Shown here piece by piece: positions 10,101 through 21,139 of a stretch of 64,000 nucleotides of DNA. The position numbers were made by a program, and so were the translations under genes. Positions within the stretch are counted from its first letter, which is position 1. The number at the start of each line of letters is the position of its first letter. A model generated the notes under the pieces. The model was not told the origin of the DNA, did no database searches, and saw only the letters and a list, made by a program, of their open reading frames with translations. The stretch spans positions 386,194 to 450,193 of the forward strand of contig NW_004457268.1 of NCBI RefSeq assembly GCF_000313135.1, in the 5' to 3' direction. This stretch comes from Acanthamoeba castellanii str. Neff. Taxonomy: Eukaryota; Discosea; Longamoebia; Acanthamoebidae.

Positions 10101-12740
10101 CGAGCCCGTACGGGCGGCGGCACTCGGTTGCGTGGGTGCCGTGCTGGGCGCCATCGACGAGGCCACGGCCGCGCGCGAGCTCGTGCCTTTTCTCGCCTCG
10201 CTCGATGCCTCTCCGCACGAGCAGCAGCAGCAGTGTGAAGAGCCGCGGCCCGAGGGGCGCGGGGTTGGCGCGGTGGGTGCGGGACTGGTGGGGGGCACCG
10301 TCGTGGAGATCGCGCTTCGGGGCTCACTGCTCGAGCGCGCGGCGGCCCTCGACGTGCTGGGGCGGCTGGGGCGAGTGTTCCCGCTGGCCCGCCACCTGTG
10401 GCCGCACCCGCTCCTGCCCGTGTTTGTCGCCGCCCTGCGCAGCCCGGAATCCTCCGTCCGCTACCACGCCCTCTCCGCCCTGGCCAACCTCACCAGGCCC
10501 CCCAAGGCACCCACCGCCCCACCTCCACTACTCACCACCAATGCCCCCCCCCCAATGCGCCAGTTGCGCTCATGCTCACTATTGTGTCGTGGTGTGTCGT
10601 GGTCTGTCGTGTGTCGTTGGCCCCTGCAGGCAGCCAAGAGCGGGAGCGACCACCACGCCTCAGAGTATCAGGAGGGGGAGGGGGAGGAGGAGGAGGAGGA
10701 GGGGAATGCGCGGGTGTGGCAGGACGTGCTGCCGGCCAGCCCGCTCCACGCCCTCTTTGCCGATTCGAACCCGTCGATCCGGGGCGCCGTGGCCTCGTGG
10801 CTGGCCAACATGAGCCCCCGGGCCTTCGCCTCCCTGCCCGTACGCACATCTCACACCACCACCCCACCATCACGTGCCCGCGCGTTGCATGGGTCCTGCC
10901 CACGCGGAGCGCTGAAGCCTCCGGCGTGTCCGCGCGCGCGTGCAGAAGGGCACCCAGCTCGCTTGTCTGCCGCTTCTCCTGTGCGCCACCGCCGACTCGG
11001 CGGCCTCTGTGCGGGCCGCCTCGGTGCGCACGCTGGGCGTGTTTGCCCTCTTCCCGTCCCTCCTCCAGGTACCCACCACCACCGCCACCACCACCACCCG
11101 TCGCGCCCGTGCGTGCCCGTGGTCCCGACCAACCCCATTCCCTTGCTTCCCGCCAACACACACATGATACGCGCATGGTACGATACGTATCGTGTATGCG
11201 TCGTGTATGCGGTGTGTGTGTGTGTGTGTGTTAGGACCTCTCCTGGATCTGCGATGCCGTGGAGGCTATCCTGGCTGCTTTGCAGGATCCCCAGCTCCCC
11301 GTGCGGGTACGCGTGCATCCCCTACCCCGCCACCCCACACACAACCACTGGCTGCGGCGCTGCTGATATCCGTCGCAACCACCTGTCTCTCTGTTTTTGT
11401 TTATTCCCCGTCCTCCTCTCCAATCTCTGGTGTGTCGTGTGTGTCGTGTGTGTGTCGTATGTGTCTCGTGTGTCTCGTGGGGGATGTTAGACGCGCGCCT
11501 GCTGGTCGTTGGCCAACTTCTGTCAGGTGCTGGTATCGCAACAGCAGCTGGCGGCGGGGGAGGAGGGCGCGGGGGCGGCGGCGGAGGATCTCGAAGGCGA
11601 GAGCGATCCGCTGGGGGACGCCACGAGGAGGGAGATCGCGGGCAAGGCCATCGAGGCGGTGGTAGCCGCCAGCGAGGACCACCACAAGGTGCGAGCCAAC
11701 GCCGCTCGCGCCCTCGGGCACCTGGCGCCTCTCATCGAGTTGCGGCGCCTCGTGGCGGCCCTCCTGCACTGCCTCCAATCGAGCCTGCCCAAGGCCCGCT
11801 GGAACGCGTGCTACGCCCTCGCCAGCGCCCTGAATTCGGCGAATGCGCAACCCCGTCAGCCGGCATGCCCCGCCTCGACCCTGGCCCCCATGTGGCACGC
11901 CCTGGCCGCCCTCCTCCACGACGCCGCCCACTTCAAAGTCCGCATCGCGTACGTGCCCCCACCTCCCTCCGCACGCACACCACAGCCGCTATTTATATTT
12001 ACATTTATATTTACATTTATATTTACATTTATATTGAGAGCTAATGCGCTCCACGACCGGGCCACCTGCAGAGCGTGCGTGGCGGTCTGTGCTGCGCAGG
12101 GGCGAGGGGCCTACGGTACCACCTATCTCGACCTATGCGAGGCCTTGCTCCGCGCCATTCTGGTCCGCCCTCTCTCCCTCCCCCCTCTGTCTTACCCCCG
12201 TGGTGGAAGCTTGCTTCTTGGGGAGAGCACCCATTCGGTGGTGGGCCATCATCAGCTGAGCCGGCTCTCATCACCGTTTGGCGCGCCGTTGGTTGGGGGC
12301 CGCCACCACCACACACGGGCGTGGTGGGCACCCTTGTGCAGACCTTCGACGAGGCGTCGGGAGAGAGCAAGCTCGACTTCCGCTACCGCAGCACGCTCCA
12401 AAGCCGGCTCGTCGACACCCTCACGCACCTGCTCCTGCTCTGCGACGCCTCGCACGACGTCGGCCCGCTCCAGCGACTGCTCCACGGGCACGCGGAAGCC
12501 CTCCTCGACTTCGCCGTCCAGGTACGCGTTGACAGCGAAGACGAGGACCTGTTTGCATGGGGCCCCAGTCTCTGACCCACGACCGCCGCAACGTTTGTGC
12601 CGCAGGCGCAGACTCGGCAGACCATCTCGCGCGACTCGCCGGAGACTACCGAGCTGCCGCAGGAGAGTGCGGCCTCCCGCCTGCGCGCCGCTTTGGCCGA
12701 CCTGACCGGGATCGTCGCAAGCTTGCCGTCGTCCTGCTAG
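7126..12740 (+). CDS. HEATR6: HEATR6-like HEAT-repeat protein
   Basis: A large helical-repeat protein of the HEATR6 family, known in animals as an amplified-in-breast-cancer gene with no defined biochemical role. Frame-consistent exons are 7126-7755, 7916-8053, 8219-8437, 8540-9012, 9174-9304, 9410-9612, 9808-9927, 10054 to about 10506, 10630-10839, 10946-11068, 11235-11306, 11491-11948, 12072-12162, 12342-12521 and 12606-12740. Family landmarks occur in order: an acidic Ser patch (SSDSEGSDGE), AGWKVRFHALACVQAIA, YTPLSRSLAATVRRIH, then RACWSLANF, KVRANAARALGHL, KARWNACYAL, HFKVRIA and LDFRYRSTLQSRL. The N-terminal 200 residues are basic then Gln-rich, and a His-Gln repeat sits before the acidic patch. 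The start could instead be the ATG at 7212. The intron 9928-10053 uses a GC donor. The boundary near 10506 is uncertain, because the frame stays open through to 10630. Confidence 0.88.
8818..8957 (+). repeat. CACCAG hexanucleotide tract coding His-Gln
   Basis: About 23 uninterrupted copies of CACCAG lie in the fourth exon of the HEATR6-like gene. In frame they give a long alternating His-Gln stretch just upstream of the conserved acidic Ser patch. No intron signals remove it in my model. Confidence 0.9.
9640..9716 (+). repeat. GATA-type tetranucleotide repeat in a HEATR6 intron
   Basis: Imperfect runs of GATA/TAGA and TAGG units lie in the intron 9613-9807. A similar GATTA/GTAAGTA-rich stretch occurs at 42480-42540 in a neurofibromin intron. 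Confidence 0.75.
9928..10053 (+). other. GC-AG intron in the HEATR6-like gene
   Basis: The exon ends CAG and the intron begins GCACGT. The next exon starts GAACTG after CTCAG. Only this GC donor keeps the frame that joins PYQRLTPGYAQ to ELLGRLDG. The nearby GT (9932) would shift the frame and lose the conserved reading. Confidence 0.7.
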
Positions 12741-12911
12741 AGCAGCGGGCCTGGCGCAGCGACACGCGGGGGCCGTCAGAGGTGGGTGGGCCAGCAAGTC
12801 CGAATAGCACCAATGCACTACTGGGAATGGGGAGTATTGTTGTTCTTCCTGTTGTTGTTGACGATGATGATGTTCTTGTTGTTGTTGATGATGATGATGA
12901 TGATGTTCTTG
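12741..12911. other. Convergent intergenic spacer with GATGATGTT repeats
   Basis: This is the short 3'-to-3' gap between the HEATR6-like gene and the MFS gene. Imperfect repeats of GTTGTTGTTGAC and GATGATGATGTT occupy about 12838-12910. No gene seen. Confidence 0.6.
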
Positions 12912-15617
12912 TTATGGGGAGGTGGTGGGCACAAAGGCGTCGGTGTGTCGTCGGAAGGAGCGGAGGAGGAAGATTGGGGGAAGGGAGAGGAGGGAGAGGC
13001 AGCCGCCAACGACGTAGGCGGCCGGGATGGAGGCGACGTTGGCGCAGTACCCCAGGGTGAGCTGCCCCAGGACGGAGCCCCCGCCGACGAACATCTGCTG
13101 GAAGGAGATCACCGTCGCCCGTTGCCCCGACGGGATCTCGCGGTGAAGGAAGGCCTGCCGCACCGGGTCGACCACGCCCATCGTGGCCATCAGGCACATG
13201 AGCCAACACACTGAGCCACCCCCCACGTGGCGCATGAGTGCGAGCTCGAGACGAGAGGAGAAAATGGGGGGGGGGGCAAGGGGGCACGCACGGGCCTGAG
13301 CGAAGGAGGTGCTGCGGCCGAGGGCGATGGCGGTGAGGGAAAGGACGGGCATGGCGCCCAGCATGACCGTCGTACGGTGCCGCACGAGACCGCTGGCGAT
13401 CAGGGCGTCGACCAGCAGGTTGCCCAGGCTGCGGGCGCAAGACACCAGGGCCGACACCACGCCTGCACGCGCGCCCCGAAATGCCCCGCCGCCGCCATTC
13501 AGCATTGTGCGCGTGCGCTCGTGATGTGGGAGATGGATGACCACCCACCGATGAGCCACACGGCGTGCACGTCCCCGTAGAGCGTGAGCAGGTGGCTGTG
13601 CCACGCGTAGAAACCCCACGTGGTCAACATGGCCTGCGCACCATTCGCACCATCGCACCACGTCGTAGGAGGAGGAGGAGGAGGAGTAGTGGTAGTGGTA
13701 GGAGTACAAGTGAGGCCTTCCTGAAGCTGCGCCCCCCCCTACACATACAGACCGACACAGGGTGGTGGGTGGTACCTGCGAAAAGGAGGCCAGCATGATC
13801 ATTCGCACGGCCTTGTTCGACCACCCGTAGCGGGCGCTCGCGCGGCTGATCTCGACCACCTTGCTCACATAGACACTGCCACGCACACCCGTACCGCCCG
13901 CGTCAGCCCATTGCGCACACAACACACAACCATGTGTGTGTGTTGTGTGTGTTGTGTTGTGTGTATTGTGTATTGTGTATCGCTGTATGCGTGTCGTGTC
14001 GTTGGTCGTGTCGCTGGCCGTGTCGTTGGCCGTGTCGCGTGTCGCGTCGTGGAGCGAGGAGGTCATACTCGGCGGTGAGAGGGGTGGGGCTGAAGCCCGT
14101 GTCGTGCATGAAGTGGGCGGCGGCCACCAGGGTGCAGCCCAGCAGCAGACCCCGCATGGCAAAGGGGATGCCCAGGGCGCCCTGCGCCATCGCTGCGCTC
14201 CCATCCAATTAATTGTTTGCCATGCCACGTACACACAACATCGGTGGTGCGTCACGCGTGTGCCAAGGAGAGGGGAAGGGAGGGAGGCGCACCTGCTCCG
14301 CCCAGCATGCCCAGCAGGCCCAGCAGGCGGCTGATGGCAGCTCCGCGCGCAAACACCTGGCGCGCACCCACCCGTACCAGCCCGGTGCCGGGATGGCCAC
14401 GCCACCCACCAAACATCATTGGGGAGGAAAGGAGAGGCGACACACACACACGACACACAGAGAGAGAGGCACGAGTGAGGGCACCGCGCCACTCGTGGCA
14501 CGCAACCACCAGCCTCCCCCCCACGCGCCCACCACCGTGGCGGGGTGGGGGGCGGAACCTGGTCAAGAGTGCGGCCACCACTGTCGGGCATCACGCGCAA
14601 CGCGTCCACGAGCCACGCATCTGCACCCACGCACGCACCCGCGCCTGGTCACTCCCTCCGACACCAGCCACCCATCCACCCACCACCACCACAGCAGCAG
14701 CAGCAGCACCGGTGCGGGAGGGAGCGGGGTAATGGTGCGTGTGCGTGTGCGTGTGCGTGTGCGTGTGCGTGTGCGTGTGCGTGTGGTACCGATGGCGCCC
14801 GAGTAGAACGTGAAGCCCAGGCCCATCACCACCTTGAGCCCGCAAAACAACACTGCAGCCGCCACCGCCACCAAGAGGCGAAAGGCGGTGAGAACCACCA
14901 CCATCACCACCAGCAGCAGAACCGCTCCACAAGGCCGTGGCGGCGGTGGCTGGTGGTGCGATGTGGCGTGGTGGGTAAAGAGATGTGGGGTGCGATGTAC
15001 CGAGGCGTAGGGCGGCGGGAGCCCACGCGGCGGCCACGTAGGCCACACTCCCCGCAGAGCGCACCGCGAGGCTGGCCAACACGCTGGCGCGCCGGCCCAC
15101 CGTGTCCGCCACCACGCCTGCCCACATCACCACCGCACCACCACCACCAGCAGCAGCAGCATCGGGCATGGGCAGCCCAGGCACCACCACCCACCCAGCA
15201 GTAGCGTGAGCAAGAGGGACGGGGCAGCAGCAGCAGCAGTGAATGATGGGTGGGTGGTGCCTACGGTATGTACGTACCGGTGGGTATTTCGAAGAGGACG
15301 AGGGCGGCGGTGAAGGCGGCGCCCACGAGGAACACGCTCCACATGGAGAGGCCGGCGTGGAGGAGGAACAGGTCGTCCACGCTTTGCGTGAGGCCCATCG
15401 CCAGCGCGTAGAGGCCCTCCAGCGCGTAGTAGGTGGCCACCACCGCACCCGCCTCCGCCACTACCGCCCCTGCTGCCGGCCGTGGCGACGCAGCCGATGG
15501 TGCTGATGGTGCTGGCGGTGGTGGTTCTGAAGGTGAAGGGGCCGACGTGCGGCCTTTCTCCTCCTGTTGATGCCGCCGCTGCTGCTGCGGACGGTGGCCA
15601 CCTGCGCGGCGGTGCAT
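12912..15617 (-). CDS. Major facilitator superfamily transporter
   Basis: A multi-pass membrane transporter split into about ten exons on the minus strand. It starts at MHRRAGGH (ATG at 15617) with a Pro/Ser-rich cytosolic leader. Hydrophobic segments follow in order at about 15480-15290, 15120-15010, 14890-14790, 14400-14290, 14190-14060, 13640-13550, 13470-13290 and 13220-12960. The sequence DAWLVDALR near 14600 matches the GA-x-EAWLVD signature seen in drug/H+-type MFS proteins. VADTVGRRASVLAS near 15110 is the loop 2-3 MFS motif (D-x-x-GRR). The C-terminus after the last helix is short and ends FVPTTSP. The substrate cannot be told from sequence. Exon ends were not all fixed. The gene converges on HEATR6 and diverges from PEX16 (about 220 bp between starts). 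Confidence 0.82.
14733..14786 (+). repeat. GTGTGC hexanucleotide repeat in an MFS intron
   Basis: Roughly nine copies of GTGTGC/GTGCGT lie in an intron of the minus-strand transporter. The same motif recurs at about 57948-57985 inside the RhoGEF gene. Confidence 0.8.
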
Positions 15618-15836
15618 GGCTGCAGCAGTGACTGGTTGCTCGCACACTAAAAATAAAATAAAATACAGACCAAAGAAAAGGCGACGAAAAGGAAATAGAA
15701 AGGGAAATGTAAGATGCAAGGACGTGGCGGGGAGGTTTCACATCCCAGAAGCCCCCACGACAAGAGGAGGCCACGGCACATCTTCTTCTTCTTCGTGCAG
15801 AATAGCTATTATCAACCCAACATATCTCTGTTGAAT

Positions 15837-17993
15837 ATGGAGCTACTCCGGCAAGCGGTATCCGCCTACGAGCAGCTGGTCGTGGTGCAGGCTTCCCAAG
15901 TCGGGTACGCACCCCAACGTGCCCCCTCCCCCTCCCCAAAAAGGGAGTCCCTCCGTCGTCGTCATCATCATCATAAGTGGAGAGAGAGCTCTCACATGAC
16001 GGGCAACGTTGTCCGCGCGCAGGTACATGGAAAATGCGCTCCGGGGCCTCTTCTTCTTCAGCCCTGGCCGCTTTCGGGAGTCGGAGCTTGCCATCGAGTT
16101 CGGTGTGGACCCTCTCCCTCTTTACAGTCTCCATGCCCGCCGTGTGTGTGGTGGTGTTCTTACGCGCGCGCGTGTGTGCGGTGCGTGCGTGTGTATGTAC
16201 CCCTCCCCCCCCATTTTTGGATAATAATAGGATACGGAGCGTTGGGGCTGCTGGGCATGTACCACGACGTGGTGGTGCTGCGCCACTTTCGCCGCGCCAC
16301 GGGAAGCGGCGAGGCGCGGCTGTCCAAGGCCGACTGGCTGCGCGTGGGACTCACCGCGCTGCAACACACGGAGCTCTTTGCCGAGGTGGCCGCCCAGCAT
16401 CGCCTCGGCTCTCGCGGCAAGTGGACCACCGTGGCCATCGTCGAACTCCTCAAGTACGCTCTCTCTCTCTCTCTCTCTCTCTCGTTCTGGCGTGCGTTGC
16501 GTTGCGTTGCGTTGCGTGTTTTGCGGGCTCGAGCAGTGCTGACGTGTGGCGGCGACAGAGCGTTGGTGAGGCTGGGCCTGCTGGCCGTCCAGGGAGGTCG
16601 TATGATCGTCCATCAGAAGGTCCCAGAGCGCACAGAGGTCCTCACCGAAGAGAACCAGCACCTCTTCACCGCAGAAGCGCTGGCCAAGTACCAACCTCTC
16701 TCACGACACGACACACACGACACACACGCGCGCCATTTTGTGTTGCGTTGCGCGCGCGTGGGCGAGTGGGTGCCAAGGCGAGGCTTGAGGCGGATGTCGT
16801 GAGGCGCTGACGAACATGGCAACCTGCAGGATCCGCAGCCGGAGCACGGGCGGCGAGGCGGCGGGTGCCACCGCGGCCAAGCAGCAGCCCGGCGAGGAGG
16901 AGGAGGACATCCTCCTGCGGCCCCTCCACGACTCCTACCCCCCTCTTCCTCCCCCTCCGGTTCGCCCCACCCTCGTACGTCACTCCCCCCCCCCATCCGT
17001 TCCGACACGCGCCCAAAAAACACGTGCACGCGATGCTGACGTGGGCACGTGCGCGCTGGCGCGTGGCATGGGGGGGGGAGGGGCGACAGGCGGAGAGTGC
17101 TGTGCGAGGCGGACGAAGCCAGAGGGAGACGATCCTCCGAAGGGGAGGGGCGAGAGGCAGGGCGGCGGCGCACCACCCGCACGACGCGGCCCCGCCCGCC
17201 CACGAGAGCGGCGGCCAGGCCCTGGCAGGAAGCAACGGCCCGCACGACAACGACGCCGATGCTGCTGCTGTCGTCCTCAAGGGTTGGGCGCTCACCGGGG
17301 AGCTCCTCTACATACTGCGACCTCTGGCCTACCGTACGCCTCCCCCGTGGTGGCTGGTGGTGGCTGGTGGCTGGTTGTCGTCGTTGGCTGGCATGGTTGG
17401 TTGTGGGTGGACCACTCACTCTCTGGGCGGCGGGGGGGGGTGGCAGTGGCGGCAATGTACGTGTGGGGCGTGCGATCGTGGCGAGCCTGGTGCTGTTCGC
17501 TGGCCGTGGACGTGGGGGCGTGGGCGTGCTCCTCCACGGCATCCAAGTCCCCGTCGCCTGAGCTCAGTCGTCGCACCACCCAGGTCACACACGCCTACCT
17601 CCTTCCTCCTCCTTCCCCTCCCCTGCTGCCCCTGGGTGGTAGCGACCTGCACGTGCCCCCAACCAACTGACGTGAGCGGCGGCGGCGCACACACCTGCAG
17701 TGGGCGTACTACCTGGTGCGCTCCCCCTTCTACGAGGCTCTGCTCACCAGCTGCGTGCTCCGTCGTCTGGCCGACCTGCTCAAGCGACTACCGTTCGTGA
17801 CCGCTGCTCTCGGTACGCCATTCTCCCACACGCACACACACGCACACACACGCACTACACCCGCGCGACTCTCTCTCTCGACGTCGGCCTGACATTCGCG
17901 TGGTGCGCATGCGTGTGTGTTCAAGGCATGGCCCGATCCTACATCGAGGCGTACAGGGAGCGGTACTTCTACATCAGCGGGTCGTCGGCCTGA
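15837..17993 (+). CDS. PEX16: Peroxisomal membrane biogenesis protein PEX16
   Basis: PEX16 is an integral peroxin needed for inserting peroxisomal membrane proteins and for de novo peroxisome formation. Nine exons keep the frame: 15837-15904, 16023-16102, 16231-16453, 16559-16687, 16830-16974, 17090-17333, 17447-17583, 17701-17812 and 17926-17993, giving 401 residues. Family features are the N-terminal ENALRGLFFFSPGRF, the segment HTELFAEVAAQH, LKALVRLGLL, GELLYILRPLAY, a hydrophobic stretch VWGVRSWRAWCCSLAVDV, and the C-terminal RSPFYEAL and RERYFYISG. The middle (exons 5-6) is a low-complexity Gly/Ala/Glu insert, where the acceptor at 17089 is a choice by phase. Its start lies about 220 bp from the divergent transporter. 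Confidence 0.9.
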
Positions 17994-18180
17994 GCGACCG
18001 AGTGCTGCTGTCCTATCGGACAGTCAATGCGCCCAGCAGACGCGCGACAGTTTTGGTGTTTGGCGGTGGTGGTGTGGGGTGCTCCTGTGGGTCTCGGCCC
18101 CCACGTGGGTGATGAAGAAATAGATGGGTGGATGGTGGATAGACGGGCGGATGGGAACGGGGTTGGAATGCGCGCGCGCG

Positions 18181-18785
18181 CTAGCGGATGAGGTAGTAGA
18201 GGAGGCCGAACACGAAGAAGCAGAACATGAAGAGGTAGACCATGTGCCGCGACCCGGCGGCGGCGGTCACCTGCTCCAGCCGCTTCATGGCACCCTCCAG
18301 CAGGGCTCGCGTGTTGTCCATCGTGAAGTTCATCTCGTCCAGCATCCGGTTACTGTTCTGCAGCTCCGACTCTATCTCGAGCGTGATCTGAACCGACGAC
18401 GACACCCCACGCACGACGTTAGCAGCCGCTGGTCGATCACAAGCGGCCACGCGCCACACATCACGACAGGCAGGGGGGGCAGGACACGTACGTGCTTGAT
18501 GGCGCCCACCTGCCGCTCGAGTTCGCCTATTTTCTGGTCGTTGTGGCCCTGCAGCAGCAGTTCGTCGGCCCGCCCTGCTGCATGGCCCTGGTGAACCTCG
18601 GCCGAGGTACCGCCAACGAACGAGGAAGACGAGGTGCCCACGTCATACCCCAGCAGCGAAGTGCGCCTGCCACGTCCAACCCCCCCCCCAAAATAAGTGA
18701 AGGCCCCCGCCGCAGCTTGCCCCACGGCCGTGCGCATAGCGGGAGGGACGTACGCGCTGGGGTGTTGTCGGCTTCGCAGGCTCAT
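18181..18785 (-). CDS. BET1: Bet1-type Qc-SNARE
   Basis: This is a small tail-anchored SNARE expected to act in ER-Golgi or intra-Golgi vesicle fusion. Two exons (18492-18785 and 18181-18387) give 166 residues. The N-terminal ~65 residues are Ser/Gly-rich. From GHNDQKIGELERQVGAIKH onward the SNARE heptad helix continues as ITLEIESELQNSNRMLDEM. The layer residue in the central position is Gln, as expected of a Q-SNARE. A single C-terminal transmembrane segment (VYLFMFCFFVFGLLYYLIR) ends the protein. Its size and the NRMLDEM motif fit Bet1/GS15 better than syntaxins. The gene diverges from coronin. Confidence 0.85.
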
Positions 18786-19199
18786 CTCTCTCTGTCTAGT
18801 TTTTTTTTTTTTTTGTTGTTGTTGTAGTTTTCTGTTTTCGTTTTCGTTTTCGTTTTCAGATTTCTCTTCGATGCCGGCATTTTCTCGTAACTTTTCTTCA
18901 TGGGTGACGTGGCAACGACCGAAAAGACTGGCGCCTGTAGCGAATTCGAAAAATGTGTGGTGGTTGGGTCGCTGGTTGCTCCGCTCGTGGTGTCTGGGGA
19001 GCCTCACGGTGTGGGGGCCAATGGTGCGCGGAGGCGGAGTGGACCGGAGGTAGGTTGGCCGGGCCAACCACCGGGGAGCATGGCTGCGTGGGGGGAGGCC
19101 ACAAGCGACGAGGTCCAAGGCACCATTTTCTTCTCCACCGACCTTTCCACCACCAGCAGCCCACACACTCACTCGTCTCCCCTCCAAGAAGAACAAAAG
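18786..19199. other. Divergent promoter region between BET1 and coronin
   Basis: This is a 414-bp spacer. It holds a T-rich run (18800-18816), four TTTTCG repeats (about 18835-18858) and a CT/CA-rich leader just before the coronin ATG. It most likely carries both promoters and 5' leaders. No credible ORF: the open frames here have low-complexity translations. Confidence 0.6.
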
Positions 19200-20940
19200 A
19201 TGTCTCGCGTGGTTCGTCAGTCCAAGTACAGGCACGTCTTCGGTACCCCCCAGAAGCCTGAGAACTGCTACACCGACATCAGGCTCTCGACCAACCAGTG
19301 GGATTCCAACTACGTGACGGCCAACACCAAGTTCTTCGCCGTGTGCTGGGAGGCCGCTGGTGGCGGTTCCTTCGCCGTCGTCCCCTGGGTCCAGAAGGGC
19401 AAGCTGAAGGCCGACTACCCCCTCGTCTCCGGCCACAAGGGTCCCGTCCTCGACGTCGACGCCAACCCCTTCAACGACTACCTCTTCGCCTCGGCCTCTG
19501 AGGACGGCACTGCCAAGATCTGGAAGGTCCCCGAGGGTACGTTACCGACCACCATCGTTCCTCCTCGGCCACCACGTAAAAGTCGTTCTACACTGGCCAT
19601 GTTGTGTACAATCACAACACGCCTTGGGACACACTTGACTCGCTACACATTCTCACTCCATCATCATACTCATCATCCCGCTACTTTTTCTTTGACTGAC
19701 AATCCGTGTTTCCGTCTGCTACAGATGGCCTGACCGAGACCATGCGCGACCCCGTGCAGAACCTCTCCGGCCACAAGAGGAAGGTCGGTAACGTCCGCTG
19801 GCACCCGACCGCCAACAACGTGCTCGCCACGTCGTCGACCGATTACACCGTCAAGGTGTGGGACGTCGAGAAGGGCGCCGCCAAGTGCCACGTTGATGGT
19901 CACGCCGACATCATCCAGTCCATCGATTGGAACTACGAGGGTTCGCTCATCGCCACCGCTTGCAAGGACAAGAAGATCAGGATCATCGATCCCCGTACCG
20001 GCCAGGTTGTGTCGGTACGTTCTCATCCATCAAATCCCTCTACACTCATCAACCCCCCCCAATCCAAGTTGATGCCCGGTTGGCTGACTGTTTGGTCTGT
20101 GCTGTCTCTTTACACTTCCAGGAAGCCGCCGCTCACACCGGTGTGAAGGGCAGCCGCGCCATGTTCCTCGGCCGCACCGAGAAGGTCTTCACCGTCGGTT
20201 TCTCGCGTACCTCGGACCGTCAGTACGCCATCTGGGACCCCTCCAACATGGGCACCGCCCTCGCCCAGGAGAACATCGATACCGGCTCCGGTCTCCTCAT
20301 GCCCTTCTTCGACCCTGACTCCAGCATCATCTTCCTTGCCGGCAAGGTACCTACCGCTCTCCTCCTCAGCGGGTCCAGTGTGGTAGCGACTGACGTCTCT
20401 CGGTGGTGGCGATGGTGATGGTGATTGCAGGGTGACGGTAACATCCGTTACTACGAGCTGACGGACAACGGCTCGAAGATCTACTTCCTGTCGCAGTACC
20501 AGTCGAACGTGCCCGCTCGCGGCATGGCCTACTACCCCAAGTACGGCGTCGACGTGGGCTCGTGCGAGATCTCGCGTCTCATCAAGGCCACCACCACTGG
20601 TATCGAGCCGATCTCCTTCAACGTGCCCCGTAAGGAGGGTCTCGACGTCTTCCAGGACGACATCTACCCGCCCACCGCCGCCCCCGAGCCCACCACCACC
20701 GCCGAGGAGTGGTTCGGCGGCAAGACCGTGCCCCCCAAGCAGATCTCGCTCGAGGGTGGCTTCGTCGCCAGGGAGAGGCCCGCCGACTTCAACCCGACCG
20801 AGGTCAAGTCCGTCGAGGACGAGGGCCCCGCCTCCGAGAAGGAGCTCAGGGCCGAGTGGAGGAAGCAGAAGGACCGCATTGCCTTCCTCGAGAGCGAGCT
20901 GGCCAAGAAGGACGCCCTCCTCAAGAACCAGGGCAACTAA
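19200..20940 (+). CDS. Coronin
   Basis: Coronin is an actin-binding seven-bladed beta-propeller protein that regulates Arp2/3 and cofilin during motility and phagocytosis. Four exons (19200-19536, 19725-20014, 20122-20346, 20431-20940) give 453 residues, the usual length for a short coronin. The N-terminal signature VVRQSKYRHVFG is followed by WD repeats (for example SGHKGPVLDVDANPFND, ASEDGTAKIW, SGHKRKVGNVRWHP, STDYTVKVWDVE). The C-terminal extension has the EEWFGGK-type linker and ends in a leucine-heptad coiled coil (about the last 35 residues). The ATG is preceded by an A-rich context. Codon use is strongly C/G-ending, which suggests high expression. Confidence 0.96.
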
Positions 20941-21139
20941 GCGCGCCCTTCGCCCAGACCACCACGCTCCACTTCTTCTGTACACTGCCACCACGCGAGC
21001 CTCCTCCTTTGGTCGCGCAACCACCTGAGATAAACTACCCCTGTGACACCACCACGCTTGCCTTCACCCCCCCCCCCAATGCGTCGTCGAGGAGCACAAG
21101 AACCGTGCGTGGAAAGTTCACGTTGTGCTACACACGTTG

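Noticed and set aside
10507..10629. A third GC-AG intron in HEATR6
   Set aside because: The frame stays open through the interval, so an intron is suggested only by low conservation and a GTGTCGT tract. Evidence is too weak to list as a feature.
14213..15204. Plus-strand frames rich in His/Pro/Arg
   Set aside because: Antisense to MFS exons and introns, with no conserved domain.
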